Assembly (NCBI RefSeq): GCF_018129405.1
Contig: NZ_JAFCLP010000022.1
Location: 62,001-126,000, forward strand
DNA: 64,000 bases
Direction: 5' to 3'
Origin: Bradyrhizobium iriomotense
GTDB taxonomy: Bacteria > Pseudomonadota > Alphaproteobacteria > Rhizobiales > Xanthobacteraceae
Below, piece by piece: positions 7,946 through 17,030 of the stretch. A model generated the notes under the pieces. That model was not told where the DNA came from, made no database searches, and worked only from the letters and a program-made list of their open reading frames with translations. The position numbers were made by a program, and so were the translations under genes. Positions within the stretch are counted from its first letter, which is position 1. Every line of letters starts with the position of its first letter.

Positions 7946-9253
7946 GTGAAGCGATCCAGTCGTGAAGCCATTCGCTCGTCTCTCAAGACACTTTTCGCTC
8001 AGCTTCAAGGAGGGCCAATACCCCAAGAAAGACAGTGGCTCCACCAACGCAGCGAGAATGGCGGCTGGCAAGGAGCGCTTGTTGAGCGGCCAAGCGTATT
8101 GGGACTACTCATAGCGCATGAGCCGCTCGTCGAGAAACTCTCAAATGAACTATCGACAGCTCTGACCGCTGACTATCCAGAGTTCATGACGAAGCTGATC
8201 GGATTGCCTGGCGTTGGTGGCGGAATACTGCAACCGCGCATGATCCTTGGGACGCTGGCGCAAGAGAGCCTGAAGAGATTCGGCGGATGGAGCCTCAATG
8301 AGGAAGAAATCGAGAGCTTGCTCGATGACACCGCTCACTTTTTTGACAGATCGACCGTACGCATTCGCCTGTTCGCCCCTGTGCTAAACCTACACGGGCC
8401 TACAGACCTACCGCCCGTCGCCTTTGGCGGCGGCGTTCTCTTGCGGCCCATCACCGACCAAGAAGCTACGCAATTCTACGGCGGCAATTCGATGTTCCAT
8501 CCCGGTGCGCACTCGCTCTTCTTTCCGGATTTTGTGTTTGTACGCGAGATTGAAGTGCAAAAGGTCTTTTTCGACTCAACCATTCCCGCTCAAGAGCCGT
8601 TCTGGCGGAAAACACAAGAAATCCTCGACCGGGCGATACTCGCATTGTCCTCCTTCAAGCAAGGAGGCGCGTTGGGGTACGACGGCATCCGCATCACACT
8701 TGCTGAAGTGGCTTTTGGGGTCGGAGACCAGCATTTCTGGGGTGGCGATCACGTTCCCCCAAGCCACTACGAGCTTACAGCCGAAGAGGTGATCGAGCTT
8801 GAGGCTCATGCTCGGCTATTCGAAACGATTCATCCAACGCTCGAAATGGCTTGTCAGCGTCTCGTCGATTCTACTCGGCGTACGAAGCCACGCGACAGCA
8901 TTGTTGACGCCGTCGTAGGGCTCGAAAGCATTGTGCTTGTTGAAGTCGCTGAAAAACAACGTGGCGAAACTCGCTTCCGTTTTTCCCTTAATTACGCATC
9001 ACTCTTTCAAGCCCCCGAGCGGCGCAGTGCGTTTTATCGAGCGCGAGATCTGTATGATCTACGGAGCAAGATTGCTCACGGCGGCGAGCCGAAGACCAAA
9101 GAAAAGATTGAAGGAAAAGAGATCACCATGCACGAGATCGCCCTTCTCGCACGGTCGGTGTTGCGAGAGACCATCGCCAAGTTTTTGCCCAATGCTGCGA
9201 GACCTAACTTTTTGGTCGAGAACTATTGGCTGACAAAAGTGCTTGGCTTGTAA
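7946..9253 (+). CDS. HEPN-domain protein of unknown role (possible RNase/defence effector)
   Basis: The protein has 435 residues. The C-terminal 100 or so are helical and contain RDLYDLRSKIAHGG, in which Arg373-x4-His378 is the catalytic R-x4-6-H motif of HEPN ribonucleases. The arrangement resembles the Apea-like HEPN group. The first 270 residues (for example LFAPVLNLHGPTDLPPVAFG) match nothing I recognise. The GTG start has GGAGG six bases upstream. Base use is visibly AT-richer than both neighbours, with many A/T third positions, and the gene is a lone insert between the kinase and an exporter. It may be an acquired abortive-infection-type gene; this is inference. Confidence 0.7.
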   Translation: MKRSSREAIRSSLKTLFAQLQGGPIPQERQWLHQRSENGGWQGALVERPSVLGLLIAHEPLVEKLSNELSTALTADYPEFMTKLIGLPGVGGGILQPRMILGTLAQESLKRFGGWSLNEEEIESLLDDTAHFFDRSTVRIRLFAPVLNLHGPTDLPPVAFGGGVLLRPITDQEATQFYGGNSMFHPGAHSLFFPDFVFVREIEVQKVFFDSTIPAQEPFWRKTQEILDRAILALSSFKQGGALGYDGIRITLAEVAFGVGDQHFWGGDHVPPSHYELTAEEVIELEAHARLFETIHPTLEMACQRLVDSTRRTKPRDSIVDAVVGLESIVLVEVAEKQRGETRFRFSLNYASLFQAPERRSAFYRARDLYDLRSKIAHGGEPKTKEKIEGKEITMHEIALLARSVLRETIAKFLPNAARPNFLVENYWLTKVLGL

Positions 9254-9303
9254 AACGGGGGGTACTTTGTCACACTTCCGTCGCCGGAACGCAGACAGAC
9301 GTC

Positions 9304-10200
9304 CTAGCGCGTCGCCAGCACCACCGCCGCCAGCGTGAAGACCAGCCCCGCGATCTGCCCTGGCCCGAGCGGCTCGCCCAGCGCGATCGCGGAGGCGACG
9401 ACGCCGATCACCGGCACGGCCATGGTGCCGATCGCGGCGACGGAGGCCGGCAGGCGCGACAGCGCGGCGAACCAGCTGACATAGGCGATGCAGAACTGCA
9501 CCACGGTGGAATAGACCAGCAGCCACCAGCCGACCGGCGTCACCAGCGACAGATGCGTGGTCTCGACCAGGAGGCCGATGATCGAGATCGGCAGGCAGCC
9601 GATCCCGATCTGCCAGGCGGCGGCCGTGATCGGCGGCAGATGGATCGGGTACTTCTTCGAGAACACGGTACCGACGGCAAAGCCCAGCGCGCCGGCGAGC
9701 GCCATGATGATTCCCGGCAGCTTCTCCGCGCTGGCGGCAATGCCGTTGCCGCCCATGATCGAGGCGAGGCCGGCGAAGGCCATCACCAGCCCCAGCGTGC
9801 GCAGCACGGTCGGCCGCTCGCCGAGCGCCGGCCAGGCGATGATCGAGGCCCAGACCGGCATGGTGTAGGCGATCAGCGCCGCCTCGCTCGCCGGCAGCCA
9901 GAGCAGCGCCAGGCCCATCAGCACCATCCAGCCGGTGACGTTGAGCATGGCGGCGGTGAGGAGGCGCGGCCAGATCCCCGGCTCCACCTTCAGGCTCTGC
10001 CGGCGGATCACCGCCAGCGCCGCCAGCAGCACGGCCCCGAGCACGCCGGTGACCCCGCGAAGGGTGAGCGGCGGCAGCTCGGCGAGCAGGAATTTCGTCA
10101 CCGGCCAGTTGAAGCCCCAGCCGATCGAGGTGATCGCAAGGAACATCAGGCCGGCCGGGGCGATGCGCGGCCGCAGCACCGGGCGAGTCGAATCAAGCAT
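9304..10200 (-). CDS. EamA/DMT family transporter
   Basis: The protein has 298 residues with ten predicted membrane helices in two EamA halves (first LMFLAITSIGWGFNWPVTKF, second from GIIMALAGALGFAVGTVFSK). The typical LGERPTVLRTLG and LGEPLGPGQIAG motifs close each half. Drug/metabolite transporters of this type export amino acids, purines or other small metabolites across the inner membrane; the substrate cannot be read from sequence. It is a single gene, 50 bases after the HEPN gene and convergent with it. Confidence 0.9.
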   Translation of the reverse strand: MLDSTRPVLRPRIAPAGLMFLAITSIGWGFNWPVTKFLLAELPPLTLRGVTGVLGAVLLAALAVIRRQSLKVEPGIWPRLLTAAMLNVTGWMVLMGLALLWLPASEAALIAYTMPVWASIIAWPALGERPTVLRTLGLVMAFAGLASIMGGNGIAASAEKLPGIIMALAGALGFAVGTVFSKKYPIHLPPITAAAWQIGIGCLPISIIGLLVETTHLSLVTPVGWWLLVYSTVVQFCIAYVSWFAALSRLPASVAAIGTMAVPVIGVVASAIALGEPLGPGQIAGLVFTLAAVVLATR

Positions 10201-10311
10201 GTGGGTAGTCCGGCAAAATCGAGGTCAGCTTGGCCCGGATTCGCGCATCCCACTACCGCCTCGGCGGGCATGCCTGCCCTCACCCTCCGTAGGGCTACGT
10301 GAGTCCTGCTG

Positions 10312-10966
10312 ACGCAATCCCGTTGCTCAAAAATATAGCTGCCCTGTGAACAGCGGGATGAAGGGTCCGCATCATCGCGGGATGCGAATTTTTTCGGTTG
10401 GGAATCCCTGAGGACTCACTGATACTTGGCACAACAACAGGCGCGGGCTTGCCCCCTGTTATCCCCCGCAATCCACCATATTTAGTATTTGATTCAGGAA
10501 CTCGCACTAGTTCTTGACGGGCGCAACGGAGAGTCCTAGCTTTCGGTCCGTTCGGCGCGAGTGAGTTTGCGTCCCGCCGGCACTCCCCCAAAGGGTCTCG
10601 CAAATCTCAGCTCCGCCGACCAGCCAAAGGCAGCGGGAGAAGGGCTTGTCTGCCCGCGAATAGCGGACTTTTCGGGCGCCAGAACGGGCCGGCAAAAGGC
10701 TCGAATGGCATCGGTTGAAGAAGTGACGTTGTGGGGGCGTTGAACGCATGTCGCGCGCATCCCGTTGGGGCGGATGAGCGTGGACATGCCGGCGGGTGAT
10801 CGATGCACGCATCGAGGAATCGCGTCGGGAAAAACAGGGCCGGATCCACCGGCTGAACTGCGGTGCCCAAGGCCGAAAGGCCGGAAGGAAACGCGAAGCG
10901 AAATGACGACCCGGCACGCCCTCAACGAGGGGCGGGACCGGTCAAAGAAAAGGACGGGGCAAGACC
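10312..10966 (+). other. Long non-coding stretch before nrdJ
   Basis: About 650 bases separate the DMT gene's promoter side from nrdJ with no convincing gene: short frames here are rich in Arg/Gly/Pro and lack ribosome sites. It contains a GC-rich stem candidate (GTCTGCCCGC near 10649 with CGGGC further on) and an AT-rich patch CCACCATATTTAGTAT at 10473-10488 that loosely resembles an NrdR box. A structured 5' leader or a small RNA gene is possible. I did not find the B12-box of a cobalamin riboswitch. Confidence 0.4.
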
Positions 10967-13900
10967 ATGCGGATTGAGCGGCGCCACACCACTTCGGGAC
11001 AGTCACCTTACGCGGGAATCGAATTCCGCCTGACCACGTCGGAGATTCGCAATCCCGACGGCTCGGTCGTGTTCAAGCTTGATAACGTCGAGGTGCCGAC
11101 CGAGTGGTCGCAGGTCGCCTCCGACGTTCTCGCCCAGAAATACTTCCGGAAAGCCGGCGTCGCCGCGCGCCTGAAGAAGGTCGAGGAGGAATCCGTCCCC
11201 TCGTTCCTGTGGCGCTCCGTGCCCGACACTGAAGCTCTCGCCGCGCTGCCTGAGAAAGAGCGCTACGTCAGCGAGCTCTCGGCAAAACAGGTGTTCGACC
11301 GCCTCGCCGGCTGCTGGACCTATTGGGGCTGGAAGGGCGGCTACTTCACCTCGGACGACGATGCCCAGGCCTTCTACGACGAGCTCCGTTACATGCTCGC
11401 CATGCAGATGGTCGCGCCGAACTCGCCGCAATGGTTCAACACCGGCCTGCACTGGGCCTATGGCATCGACGGCCCCGGCCAGGGCCATTATTACGTCGAC
11501 CCCTTCACCGGCAAGCTGACCAAGTCCAAGTCGGCCTACGAGCATCCGCAGCCGCACGCCTGCTTCATCCAGGGCGTCGGTGACGACCTCGTCAACGAGG
11601 GCGGCATCATGGACCTCTGGGTCCGCGAGGCCCGCCTGTTCAAATACGGCTCCGGTACCGGCTCGAACTTCTCGCGCCTGCGCGGTGAGGGTGAAAAACT
11701 CTCCGGCGGCGGCCGCTCGTCGGGCCTGATGAGCTTCCTCAAGATCGGCGACCGCGCCGCGGGTGCGATCAAGTCGGGCGGCACCACCCGCCGCGCGGCC
11801 AAGATGGTCGTCGTCGACGTCGATCATCCCGACATCGAGACCTATATCGACTGGAAGGTGAAGGAGGAGCAGAAGGTCGCCGCTCTCGTCACGGGATCGA
11901 AGATCAACCAGAAGCACCTCAAGGCGGTGCTGAAGGCCTGCGTGAACTGCGAAGGCTCGGGCGACGACTGTTTCGACCCCGAGAAGAACCCGGCGCTCCG
12001 CCGGGAGATCAAGCTGGCGCGCCGCAGCCTCGTGCCTGACAACTACATCAAGCGCGTCATCCAGTTCGCCAAGCAAGGCTACAAGGACATCCAGTTCGAC
12101 ACCTACGACACCGACTGGGATTCTGAGGCCTACCTCACCGTCTCCGGCCAGAACTCCAACAACTCGGTCTCGCTGAAGGACGATTTTCTGCGCGCCGTGG
12201 AAACGGATGGCGACTGGAACCTGAACGCCCGCACCTCCAAGAAGGTGACGAAGACACTGAAGGCGCGCGACCTCTGGGAGAAGATCGGCTACGCCGCCTG
12301 GGCGTCGGCCGACCCGGGCCTGCACTTCAACACCACGATGAACGACTGGCACACCTGCAAGGCGTCCGGCGACATCCGCGCGTCCAATCCGTGCTCGGAA
12401 TACATGTTCCTGGACGACACGGCGTGCAACCTGGCGTCCGCGAACCTGCTGACGTTCTACAACACGACAACCAAGCAGTTCGACGTCGCCGGCTACGAGC
12501 ACCTCTGCCAGCTCTGGACCATCGTGCTCGAAATCTCGGTGATGATGGCGCAGTTCCCGTCCCGCGCGATCGCCGAGCTCTCCTACGAGTTCCGCACGCT
12601 CGGCCTCGGCTACGCCAATATCGGCGGCCTCTTGATGACCATGGGCCTGTCTTATGACTCCAAGGAAGGCCGTGCGCTCTGCGGCGCGCTGACCGCCGTG
12701 ATGACCGGCATCACCTACAAGACCTCGGCCGAGATCGCCGCCGAGCTCGGCACCTTCCCCGGCTACAAGAAGAACGCCGCGCACATGCTGCGCGTCATCC
12801 GCAACCACCGCCGTGCCGCCCATGGCGAGGCTTCCGGCTACGAGGCGCTCTCCGTCAACCCGGTGCCGCTCGACCACGCCTCCTGCCCGCAAGCCGACAT
12901 CGTCACCCGCGCGATGGCGGCATGGGATGCGGCGCTCGAGCTCGGCGAGAAGCACGGCTATCGCAACGCCCAGACCACGGTGATCGCGCCGACCGGCACG
13001 ATCGGTCTCGTCATGGACTGCGACACCACCGGCATCGAGCCCGACTTCGCGCTGGTGAAGTTCAAGAAGCTCGCCGGCGGCGGCTACTTCAAGATCATCA
13101 ACCGTGCGGTACCGTCCGCGCTGCGCGCGCTCGGCTATCGCGAGAGCGAGATCGCGGAGATCGAAGCCTATGCCGTCGGCCACGGCTCGCTCTCCAACGC
13201 GCCCGGCATCAACGCTTCCACGCTGAAGGCAAAAGGCTTCACCGATGAAGCCATCGCCAAGGTCGAGAAGGCCCTGCCGACCGCCTTCGACATCAAGTTC
13301 GCCTTCAACAAGTGGACCTTTGGCGAGGATTTCATCCGCGACCAGCTCGGCATCGGTGCCGAGGCGATCGCAGCCCCCGGCTTCGACCTGCTCCAGGCCG
13401 TGGGCTTCACCAAGCGCGAGATCGAGGCGGCCAACGTCCACATCTGCGGCGCGATGACGGTGGAAGGTGCCCCGCACCTCAAGGCCGAGCACTATCCGGT
13501 GTTCGACTGCGCCAACCCCTGCGGCAAGATCGGCAAGCGTTACCTGTCGGTCGAGAGCCACATTCGCATGATGGCGGCTGCCCAGCCCTTCATCTCGGGT
13601 GCGATCTCCAAGACCATCAACATGCCGAACGACGCCACGGTGGAGGACTGCAAGTCCGCCTACATGCTGTCGTGGAAACTGGCATTGAAGGCCAACGCGC
13701 TCTATCGCGACGGCTCCAAGCTCTCTCAGCCGCTCAACTCGCAGCTCATCAGCGATGATGAGGACGAGGACGATGCGGTCGAGACGCTCTACGAGAAGCC
13801 GATGGCGGCGCGTGCCGCCCAGGTCTCGGAGAAGATCGTCGAGAAGCTGGTCGAGCGCATCATCGTGATGCGCGAGCGCGAGAAGATGCCGGATCGCCGC

Positions 13901-14737
13901 AAGGGCTACACCCAGAAGGCGGTCGTCGGCGGCCACAAGGTCTATCTCCGTACCGGCGAATATGACGACGGCCGTCTCGGCGAGATCTTCATCGACATGC
14001 ACAAGGAAGGCGCGGCGCTCCGCTCCTTCATCAACAATTTTGCGATCGCGGTCTCCCTCGGTCTGCAGTATGGCGTGCCGCTGGACGAATATGTCGACGC
14101 CTTCACCTTCACCCGCTTCGAGCCGGCGGGTCCCGTGCAGGGCAACGACAGCATCAAGTACGCGACCTCGATCCTCGACTACGTCTTCCGCGAGCTGGCG
14201 GTGAGCTACATGTCGCGCTTCGACCTCGCCCACGTCGATCCCAACGAGACGGGCTTTGACGCGCTCGGCAAGGGCGTCGAGGAAGGCAAGGAGCCGGACG
14301 AGGACGGCGGCCACCACGCGACCAGGCTGGTCTCGCGCGGCCTCACCCGCTCGCGGACGGACAACCTCGTCGTGATGCGCGGCGGCTCGACCGCGGTCGC
14401 CCAAGGCAACGACAGCGCCCCCGCCGGCGGCAACAAGGTCACCGCCCTCGCCGCGCACGGTGCGTCAGCCCGCGCCGGCGACGCCATCGAAGGCGCCGTC
14501 GCCCTGAAGCAGGAAGCCAGCCACGACCTCTCTCCCACGGAGAAGCTCGAGCAGCTGCAGTGGAGCAAAGCCGGCACCGCGCAGACGATCGTCCCCACCA
14601 AGGCCGAGCGCCGCGCCGAAGCCAAGGCCAAGGGCTACGAAGGCGAGATGTGCTCGGAGTGCGGCAACTTCACGCTGGTGCGGAATGGGACGTGCATGAA
14701 GTGCGATACGTGCGGGTCGACGACGGGGTGTTCGTGA
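10967..14737 (+). CDS. nrdJ: Vitamin B12-dependent (class II) ribonucleotide reductase
   Basis: The protein has 1256 residues and reduces ribonucleotides to deoxyribonucleotides with adenosylcobalamin as radical source. Seen in order: an N-terminal region [16 protein letters not shown]; the catalytic barrel with [42 protein letters not shown] and [23 protein letters not shown]; a TSCPD-like region near residues 970-1060 ([40 protein letters not shown]); and a C-terminal zinc-ribbon/redox tail of paired CxxC motifs ([16 protein letters not shown]). The size is typical of the long alphaproteobacterial form. It is a single gene closed by a strong terminator, and is probably the main aerobic source of dNTPs. 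Confidence 0.97.
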   Translation: MRIERRHTTSGQSPYAGIEFRLTTSEIRNPDGSVVFKLDNVEVPTEWSQVASDVLAQKYFRKAGVAARLKKVEEESVPSFLWRSVPDTEALAALPEKERYVSELSAKQVFDRLAGCWTYWGWKGGYFTSDDDAQAFYDELRYMLAMQMVAPNSPQWFNTGLHWAYGIDGPGQGHYYVDPFTGKLTKSKSAYEHPQPHACFIQGVGDDLVNEGGIMDLWVREARLFKYGSGTGSNFSRLRGEGEKLSGGGRSSGLMSFLKIGDRAAGAIKSGGTTRRAAKMVVVDVDHPDIETYIDWKVKEEQKVAALVTGSKINQKHLKAVLKACVNCEGSGDDCFDPEKNPALRREIKLARRSLVPDNYIKRVIQFAKQGYKDIQFDTYDTDWDSEAYLTVSGQNSNNSVSLKDDFLRAVETDGDWNLNARTSKKVTKTLKARDLWEKIGYAAWASADPGLHFNTTMNDWHTCKASGDIRASNPCSEYMFLDDTACNLASANLLTFYNTTTKQFDVAGYEHLCQLWTIVLEISVMMAQFPSRAIAELSYEFRTLGLGYANIGGLLMTMGLSYDSKEGRALCGALTAVMTGITYKTSAEIAAELGTFPGYKKNAAHMLRVIRNHRRAAHGEASGYEALSVNPVPLDHASCPQADIVTRAMAAWDAALELGEKHGYRNAQTTVIAPTGTIGLVMDCDTTGIEPDFALVKFKKLAGGGYFKIINRAVPSALRALGYRESEIAEIEAYAVGHGSLSNAPGINASTLKAKGFTDEAIAKVEKALPTAFDIKFAFNKWTFGEDFIRDQLGIGAEAIAAPGFDLLQAVGFTKREIEAANVHICGAMTVEGAPHLKAEHYPVFDCANPCGKIGKRYLSVESHIRMMAAAQPFISGAISKTINMPNDATVEDCKSAYMLSWKLALKANALYRDGSKLSQPLNSQLISDDEDEDDAVETLYEKPMAARAAQVSEKIVEKLVERIIVMREREKMPDRRKGYTQKAVVGGHKVYLRTGEYDDGRLGEIFIDMHKEGAALRSFINNFAIAVSLGLQYGVPLDEYVDAFTFTRFEPAGPVQGNDSIKYATSILDYVFRELAVSYMSRFDLAHVDPNETGFDALGKGVEEGKEPDEDGGHHATRLVSRGLTRSRTDNLVVMRGGSTAVAQGNDSAPAGGNKVTALAAHGASARAGDAIEGAVALKQEASHDLSPTEKLEQLQWSKAGTAQTIVPTKAERRAEAKAKGYEGEMCSECGNFTLVRNGTCMKCDTCGSTTGCS

Positions 14738-14785
14738 GGGGGTAGAGCGCGGGCATTATTAGACCCGGATCACCCGGGCATACGC

Positions 14786-14814
14786 AAAGGGCGGCCGAGA
14801 GGCCGCCCTTTCTT
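14786..14814 (+). terminator. Rho-independent terminator of nrdJ
   Basis: AAAGGGCGGCC and GGCCGCCCTTT pair around GAGA, followed by CTT, 49 bases after the nrdJ stop codon. Confidence 0.85.
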
Positions 14815-14936
14815 GTTGCATGCGCTTCGGTCGATAACGATTACAATGACAATGACAGAGCCGGACACGTCGGCCACGCTTGAATCCTGGTCCACTCGCT
14901 CCCAAATTTGAGCCTCAGGCCAACGGAGACCATTTC

Positions 14937-15224
14937 ATGAAGCGCGCACAAGACTTGCTTGAAGGACTTGTTCGTCAAGTTCGGCCGCCACGAGGATGCG
15001 CAATCGCGCTAACGGAACGCAAACCGAAGAATGACAGCGACCCCAACTGGCTGGCCGGCGCCGGCATCATGCCGGAAGATGCAACCAACCGATATTCCCA
15101 GGCAGTATTTGAACTAGGCAAGTTACACCCGCGAATTGAGTGGGCAGGAGTCACGGAATTCGACGGCGAATATCGACGCATTGCTCGCTGGCATTCCGAG
15201 GTTGAGCAACCGACCTCCCGTTGA
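14937..15224 (+). CDS. Hypothetical protein, 95 residues
   Basis: The protein starts MKRAQDLLEGLVRQVRPPRG and ends WHSEVEQPTSR. It is soluble, without signal peptide or membrane segment, and matches no family I know. CGGAGA is upstream of the ATG. Codon use is more mixed than in nrdJ (for example GGACTTGTTCGTCAAGTTCG), and it opens a run of small orphan genes that looks acquired. It is 45 bases ahead of another small gene on the same strand, so the two may be co-transcribed. Confidence 0.65.
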   Translation: MKRAQDLLEGLVRQVRPPRGCAIALTERKPKNDSDPNWLAGAGIMPEDATNRYSQAVFELGKLHPRIEWAGVTEFDGEYRRIARWHSEVEQPTSR

Positions 15225-15269
15225 GGGCCAGCAGCTCATAGGATGGGGACAACGAGATAGGAGCATCGC

Positions 15270-15584
15270 ATGCCCCGAAGCAGTCGCCCGAAGCCCGACG
15301 ACCTTATGCAAGTTTGCTTCGGCATCGACACACGCACGTTCGAGATCGTCCGCATTTGGGAAAAAAGGGACGGTTCGTATTCAATCGGCGGACACACCTA
15401 CGGCAATCAGCACAGACACCCCGTAGAGACTGAAGTTGAGTTAATACACGCCTACATTTCTGAACTTATTTGTGTACCCTTTCACTCGTTCAACACCGCT
15501 ATTACCGAGGACATCCAAGCCGACTTAAAGGCAAAGGCCGAGAAGATGAAGGCGGCGGGAGGCGCGATTACGGGGAACGCTTAG
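15270..15584 (+). CDS. Hypothetical protein, 104 residues
   Basis: The protein begins MPRSSRPKPDDLMQVCFGID and contains FEIVRIWEKRDGSYSIGGHT and a C-terminal helix DIQADLKAKAEKMKAAGG. No membrane segment or known domain is seen. GATAGGAG lies upstream of the ATG. Base composition is AT-richer than the surrounding core genes, like its neighbours in this islet. Confidence 0.65.
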   Translation: MPRSSRPKPDDLMQVCFGIDTRTFEIVRIWEKRDGSYSIGGHTYGNQHRHPVETEVELIHAYISELICVPFHSFNTAITEDIQADLKAKAEKMKAAGGAITGNA

Positions 15585-15721
15585 ACCCTACGATACTCGA
15601 GCGAATCCGGCACGATGCGTCAATCGAAGCGATACCCATCGAACGCTCAGACCGACACGATGGGTCCCGATTAAGCCACTGTCATCACAATCTCGCTCGT
15701 GCTTGCTGCCCCGCATCCACG

Positions 15722-15748
15722 AAAAAGGGCGGCCAAAAGGCCGCCCTG
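15722..15748. terminator. Terminator hairpin between convergent small genes
   Basis: AAAAGGGCGGCC and GGCCGCCCT pair around AAAA. It lies between a plus-strand and a minus-strand gene. For the minus-strand GhoS-like gene the trailing sequence reads CCTTTTTC, so it works best in that direction and may be bidirectional. Confidence 0.7.
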
Positions 15749-15774
15749 ACTTCGTGCTTATCCGCGATCAATTG

Positions 15775-16068
15775 CTAGGCGGCATCGAGGCCGGACCACG
15801 TACGGCCGGCAGATTCAGTAACGAAAACTGCATAAGACGTCTTGACCTGCGCCGCAGCAGTTTTGGCCTTCGCCAACACCTCACCGCGGGTTGCCGATCC
15901 GTCAAAGTTATATTCTGCCGGCGGCAGCTGATAACGTTTGCCATCGTCAGAGGTAACGACGCGCGAAAAGCCTTGCGTCGCCATCTTCTTATGCAAGAGT
16001 TCGTAGTCGCTCCAATCAGCATCATGAAGCTCTACACGCGTAGTAAAACTAGCCAAAAAGGCCTCCAT
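15775..16068 (-). CDS. GhoS-like (DUF2622) protein without a GhoT partner
   Basis: The protein has 97 residues: FTTRVELHDADWSDYELLHK, then MATQGFSRVVTSDDGKRYQL, PPAEYNFDG, a helix EVLAKAKTAAAQVK, and VFVTESAGRTW. The beta-alpha-beta order and the GFSR-TSDDGK-Y-LP-AEY pattern match small phage and plasmid proteins annotated as the type V antitoxin GhoS, an endoribonuclease with a ferredoxin-like fold that cleaves ghoT mRNA. No small hydrophobic GhoT-like toxin is encoded beside it, so antitoxin function is doubtful here. The family call comes from memory of the pattern. Confidence 0.6.
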   Translation of the reverse strand: MEAFLASFTTRVELHDADWSDYELLHKKMATQGFSRVVTSDDGKRYQLPPAEYNFDGSATRGEVLAKAKTAAAQVKTSYAVFVTESAGRTWSGLDAA

Positions 16069-16179
16069 ATCGGGGCAGGGTTGCCTTCTGAGACCTTTCC
16101 GGATATCTCAAGCTTGCGAAGAGTGAGATCCGTTGTCGTGGTGGGCAATCTGCCCCTGCGATTAAGGGTCACAACGACG

Positions 16180-16216
16180 AAAGGGCACCAGCAGTTTTTG
16201 CTGGTGCCCTTTTTTC
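16180..16216 (+). terminator. Strong rho-independent terminator with no gene in front of it
   Basis: AAGGGCACCAGCA and TGCTGGTGCCCTT pair perfectly around GTTTT, followed by TTTTC. No plus-strand gene ends nearby; the last plus-strand stop is about 600 bases upstream. It may end a small RNA that begins in the gap after 16069. Confidence 0.8.
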
Positions 16217-16314
16217 GTATTGAAGCGAGCGAGAGTCAACGCACAACGATCGCCGATGGCGATCGTACACACAAACCGATCTATCGCAACGTCTAGCGTT
16301 TCTGTAACGCCTCG

Positions 16315-16364
16315 AAAATGTTAGTGACGGAATGTCAAATGACATTCCGTCACTAACATTTTTT
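16315..16364. terminator. Perfect 22-base-pair hairpin, probable bidirectional terminator
   Basis: The arm AAAATGTTAGTGACGGAATG+TC is repeated exactly in reverse complement after a four-base AAAT loop, giving T runs on both strands. It is unusually long, perfect and AT-rich for this genome, so a small mobile palindrome is an alternative. Between this and the upstream terminator lie about 100 bases holding a second small palindrome (CGATCGCCGATGGCGATCG near 16248). Confidence 0.65.
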
Positions 16365-16457
16365 CTATGATTCGCATAGGCTCCCTAAGCCATTGAAAAT
16401 AAGAAGTTGTGAAAAGAGCGATCTCGCAATCAGCGTTACAAAATAGATGTCTGAAAC

Positions 16458-16898
16458 ATGACCGACTTCCGCGACCAAAATGCCGCAGCCGAACTTGAGA
16501 GGCGAATCCGCGAAGAAATCGCGGAGCGACAGGTCAAGATTCGCGAGCTGCAAAACGAGATTCGCTCGTTCGAACAAATGCTGCTCAAAGCGCGCCGGCA
16601 GAACGAATTGGTGAAGCGCGTCGATGTCACAAGAAGGAACAGCATTGGGCGCGTACTAGTCGAGAGTTCAGTGCTGCAAACTCTTGCGCAGACCGGAAGA
16701 CCACGAGGCACGCGATCTCTGTACCAGGATGCCTGTTTAGTCGTCGGTACACTGAAGGAAGGTACATTTCGAACCACCCTTCATCGCATGAAGAACCGAG
16801 GACTTATCGTCTCTGTGGGCAACGGCAAATGGCAGATCACGCCATCAGGCATAAACCTCGTAACTCCGGGACTTTCGTCTCAATCGCGTAGCCCATAG
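16458..16898 (+). CDS. Hypothetical coiled-coil and winged-helix-like protein
   Basis: The protein has 146 residues. Residues 8-52 form a strongly charged coiled coil (ERRIREEIAERQVKIRELQN). The second half contains TFRTTLHRMKNRGLIVSVGN followed by GKWQITPSGINLV, which has the helix-then-beta-wing look of a winged-helix DNA-binding domain. It may be a small DNA-binding regulator; partners are unknown. It belongs to the AT-richer islet and stands alone after the perfect hairpin. No clear ribosome site precedes the ATG. Confidence 0.65.
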   Translation: MTDFRDQNAAAELERRIREEIAERQVKIRELQNEIRSFEQMLLKARRQNELVKRVDVTRRNSIGRVLVESSVLQTLAQTGRPRGTRSLYQDACLVVGTLKEGTFRTTLHRMKNRGLIVSVGNGKWQITPSGINLVTPGLSSQSRSP

Positions 16899-17030
16899 CC
16901 AGCGCATCGCTCGCAGCCGGGTGGGTGGAGCGGAAGCGATACCCATCCCACCCGCCCCCCAAGACCAATGCCGCGAAAACGCAGTCACCTCCACCCTCGC
17001 CTTCGAAACATTCGGCGAGGGGCTCGGTGG

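Noticed and set aside
10473-10488. NrdR-box-like sequence CCACCATATTTAGTAT before nrdJ
   Set aside because: It matches only part of the usual box and I found no second box at the regular spacing, so it is not listed as a site. A matrix scan would settle it.
10765-10977. Short plus-strand frame ending over the nrdJ start
   Set aside because: It is Arg/Gly/Pro-rich, has no ribosome site, and shows no recognisable features; treated as non-coding leader.
11003-14458. A very long open frame on the minus strand opposite nrdJ
   Set aside because: It is rich in Arg, Ala, Val, Asp and His in a pattern typical of the antisense frame of a GC-rich gene. It has no known domain and no ribosome site, while the plus strand codes for a complete class II reductase.
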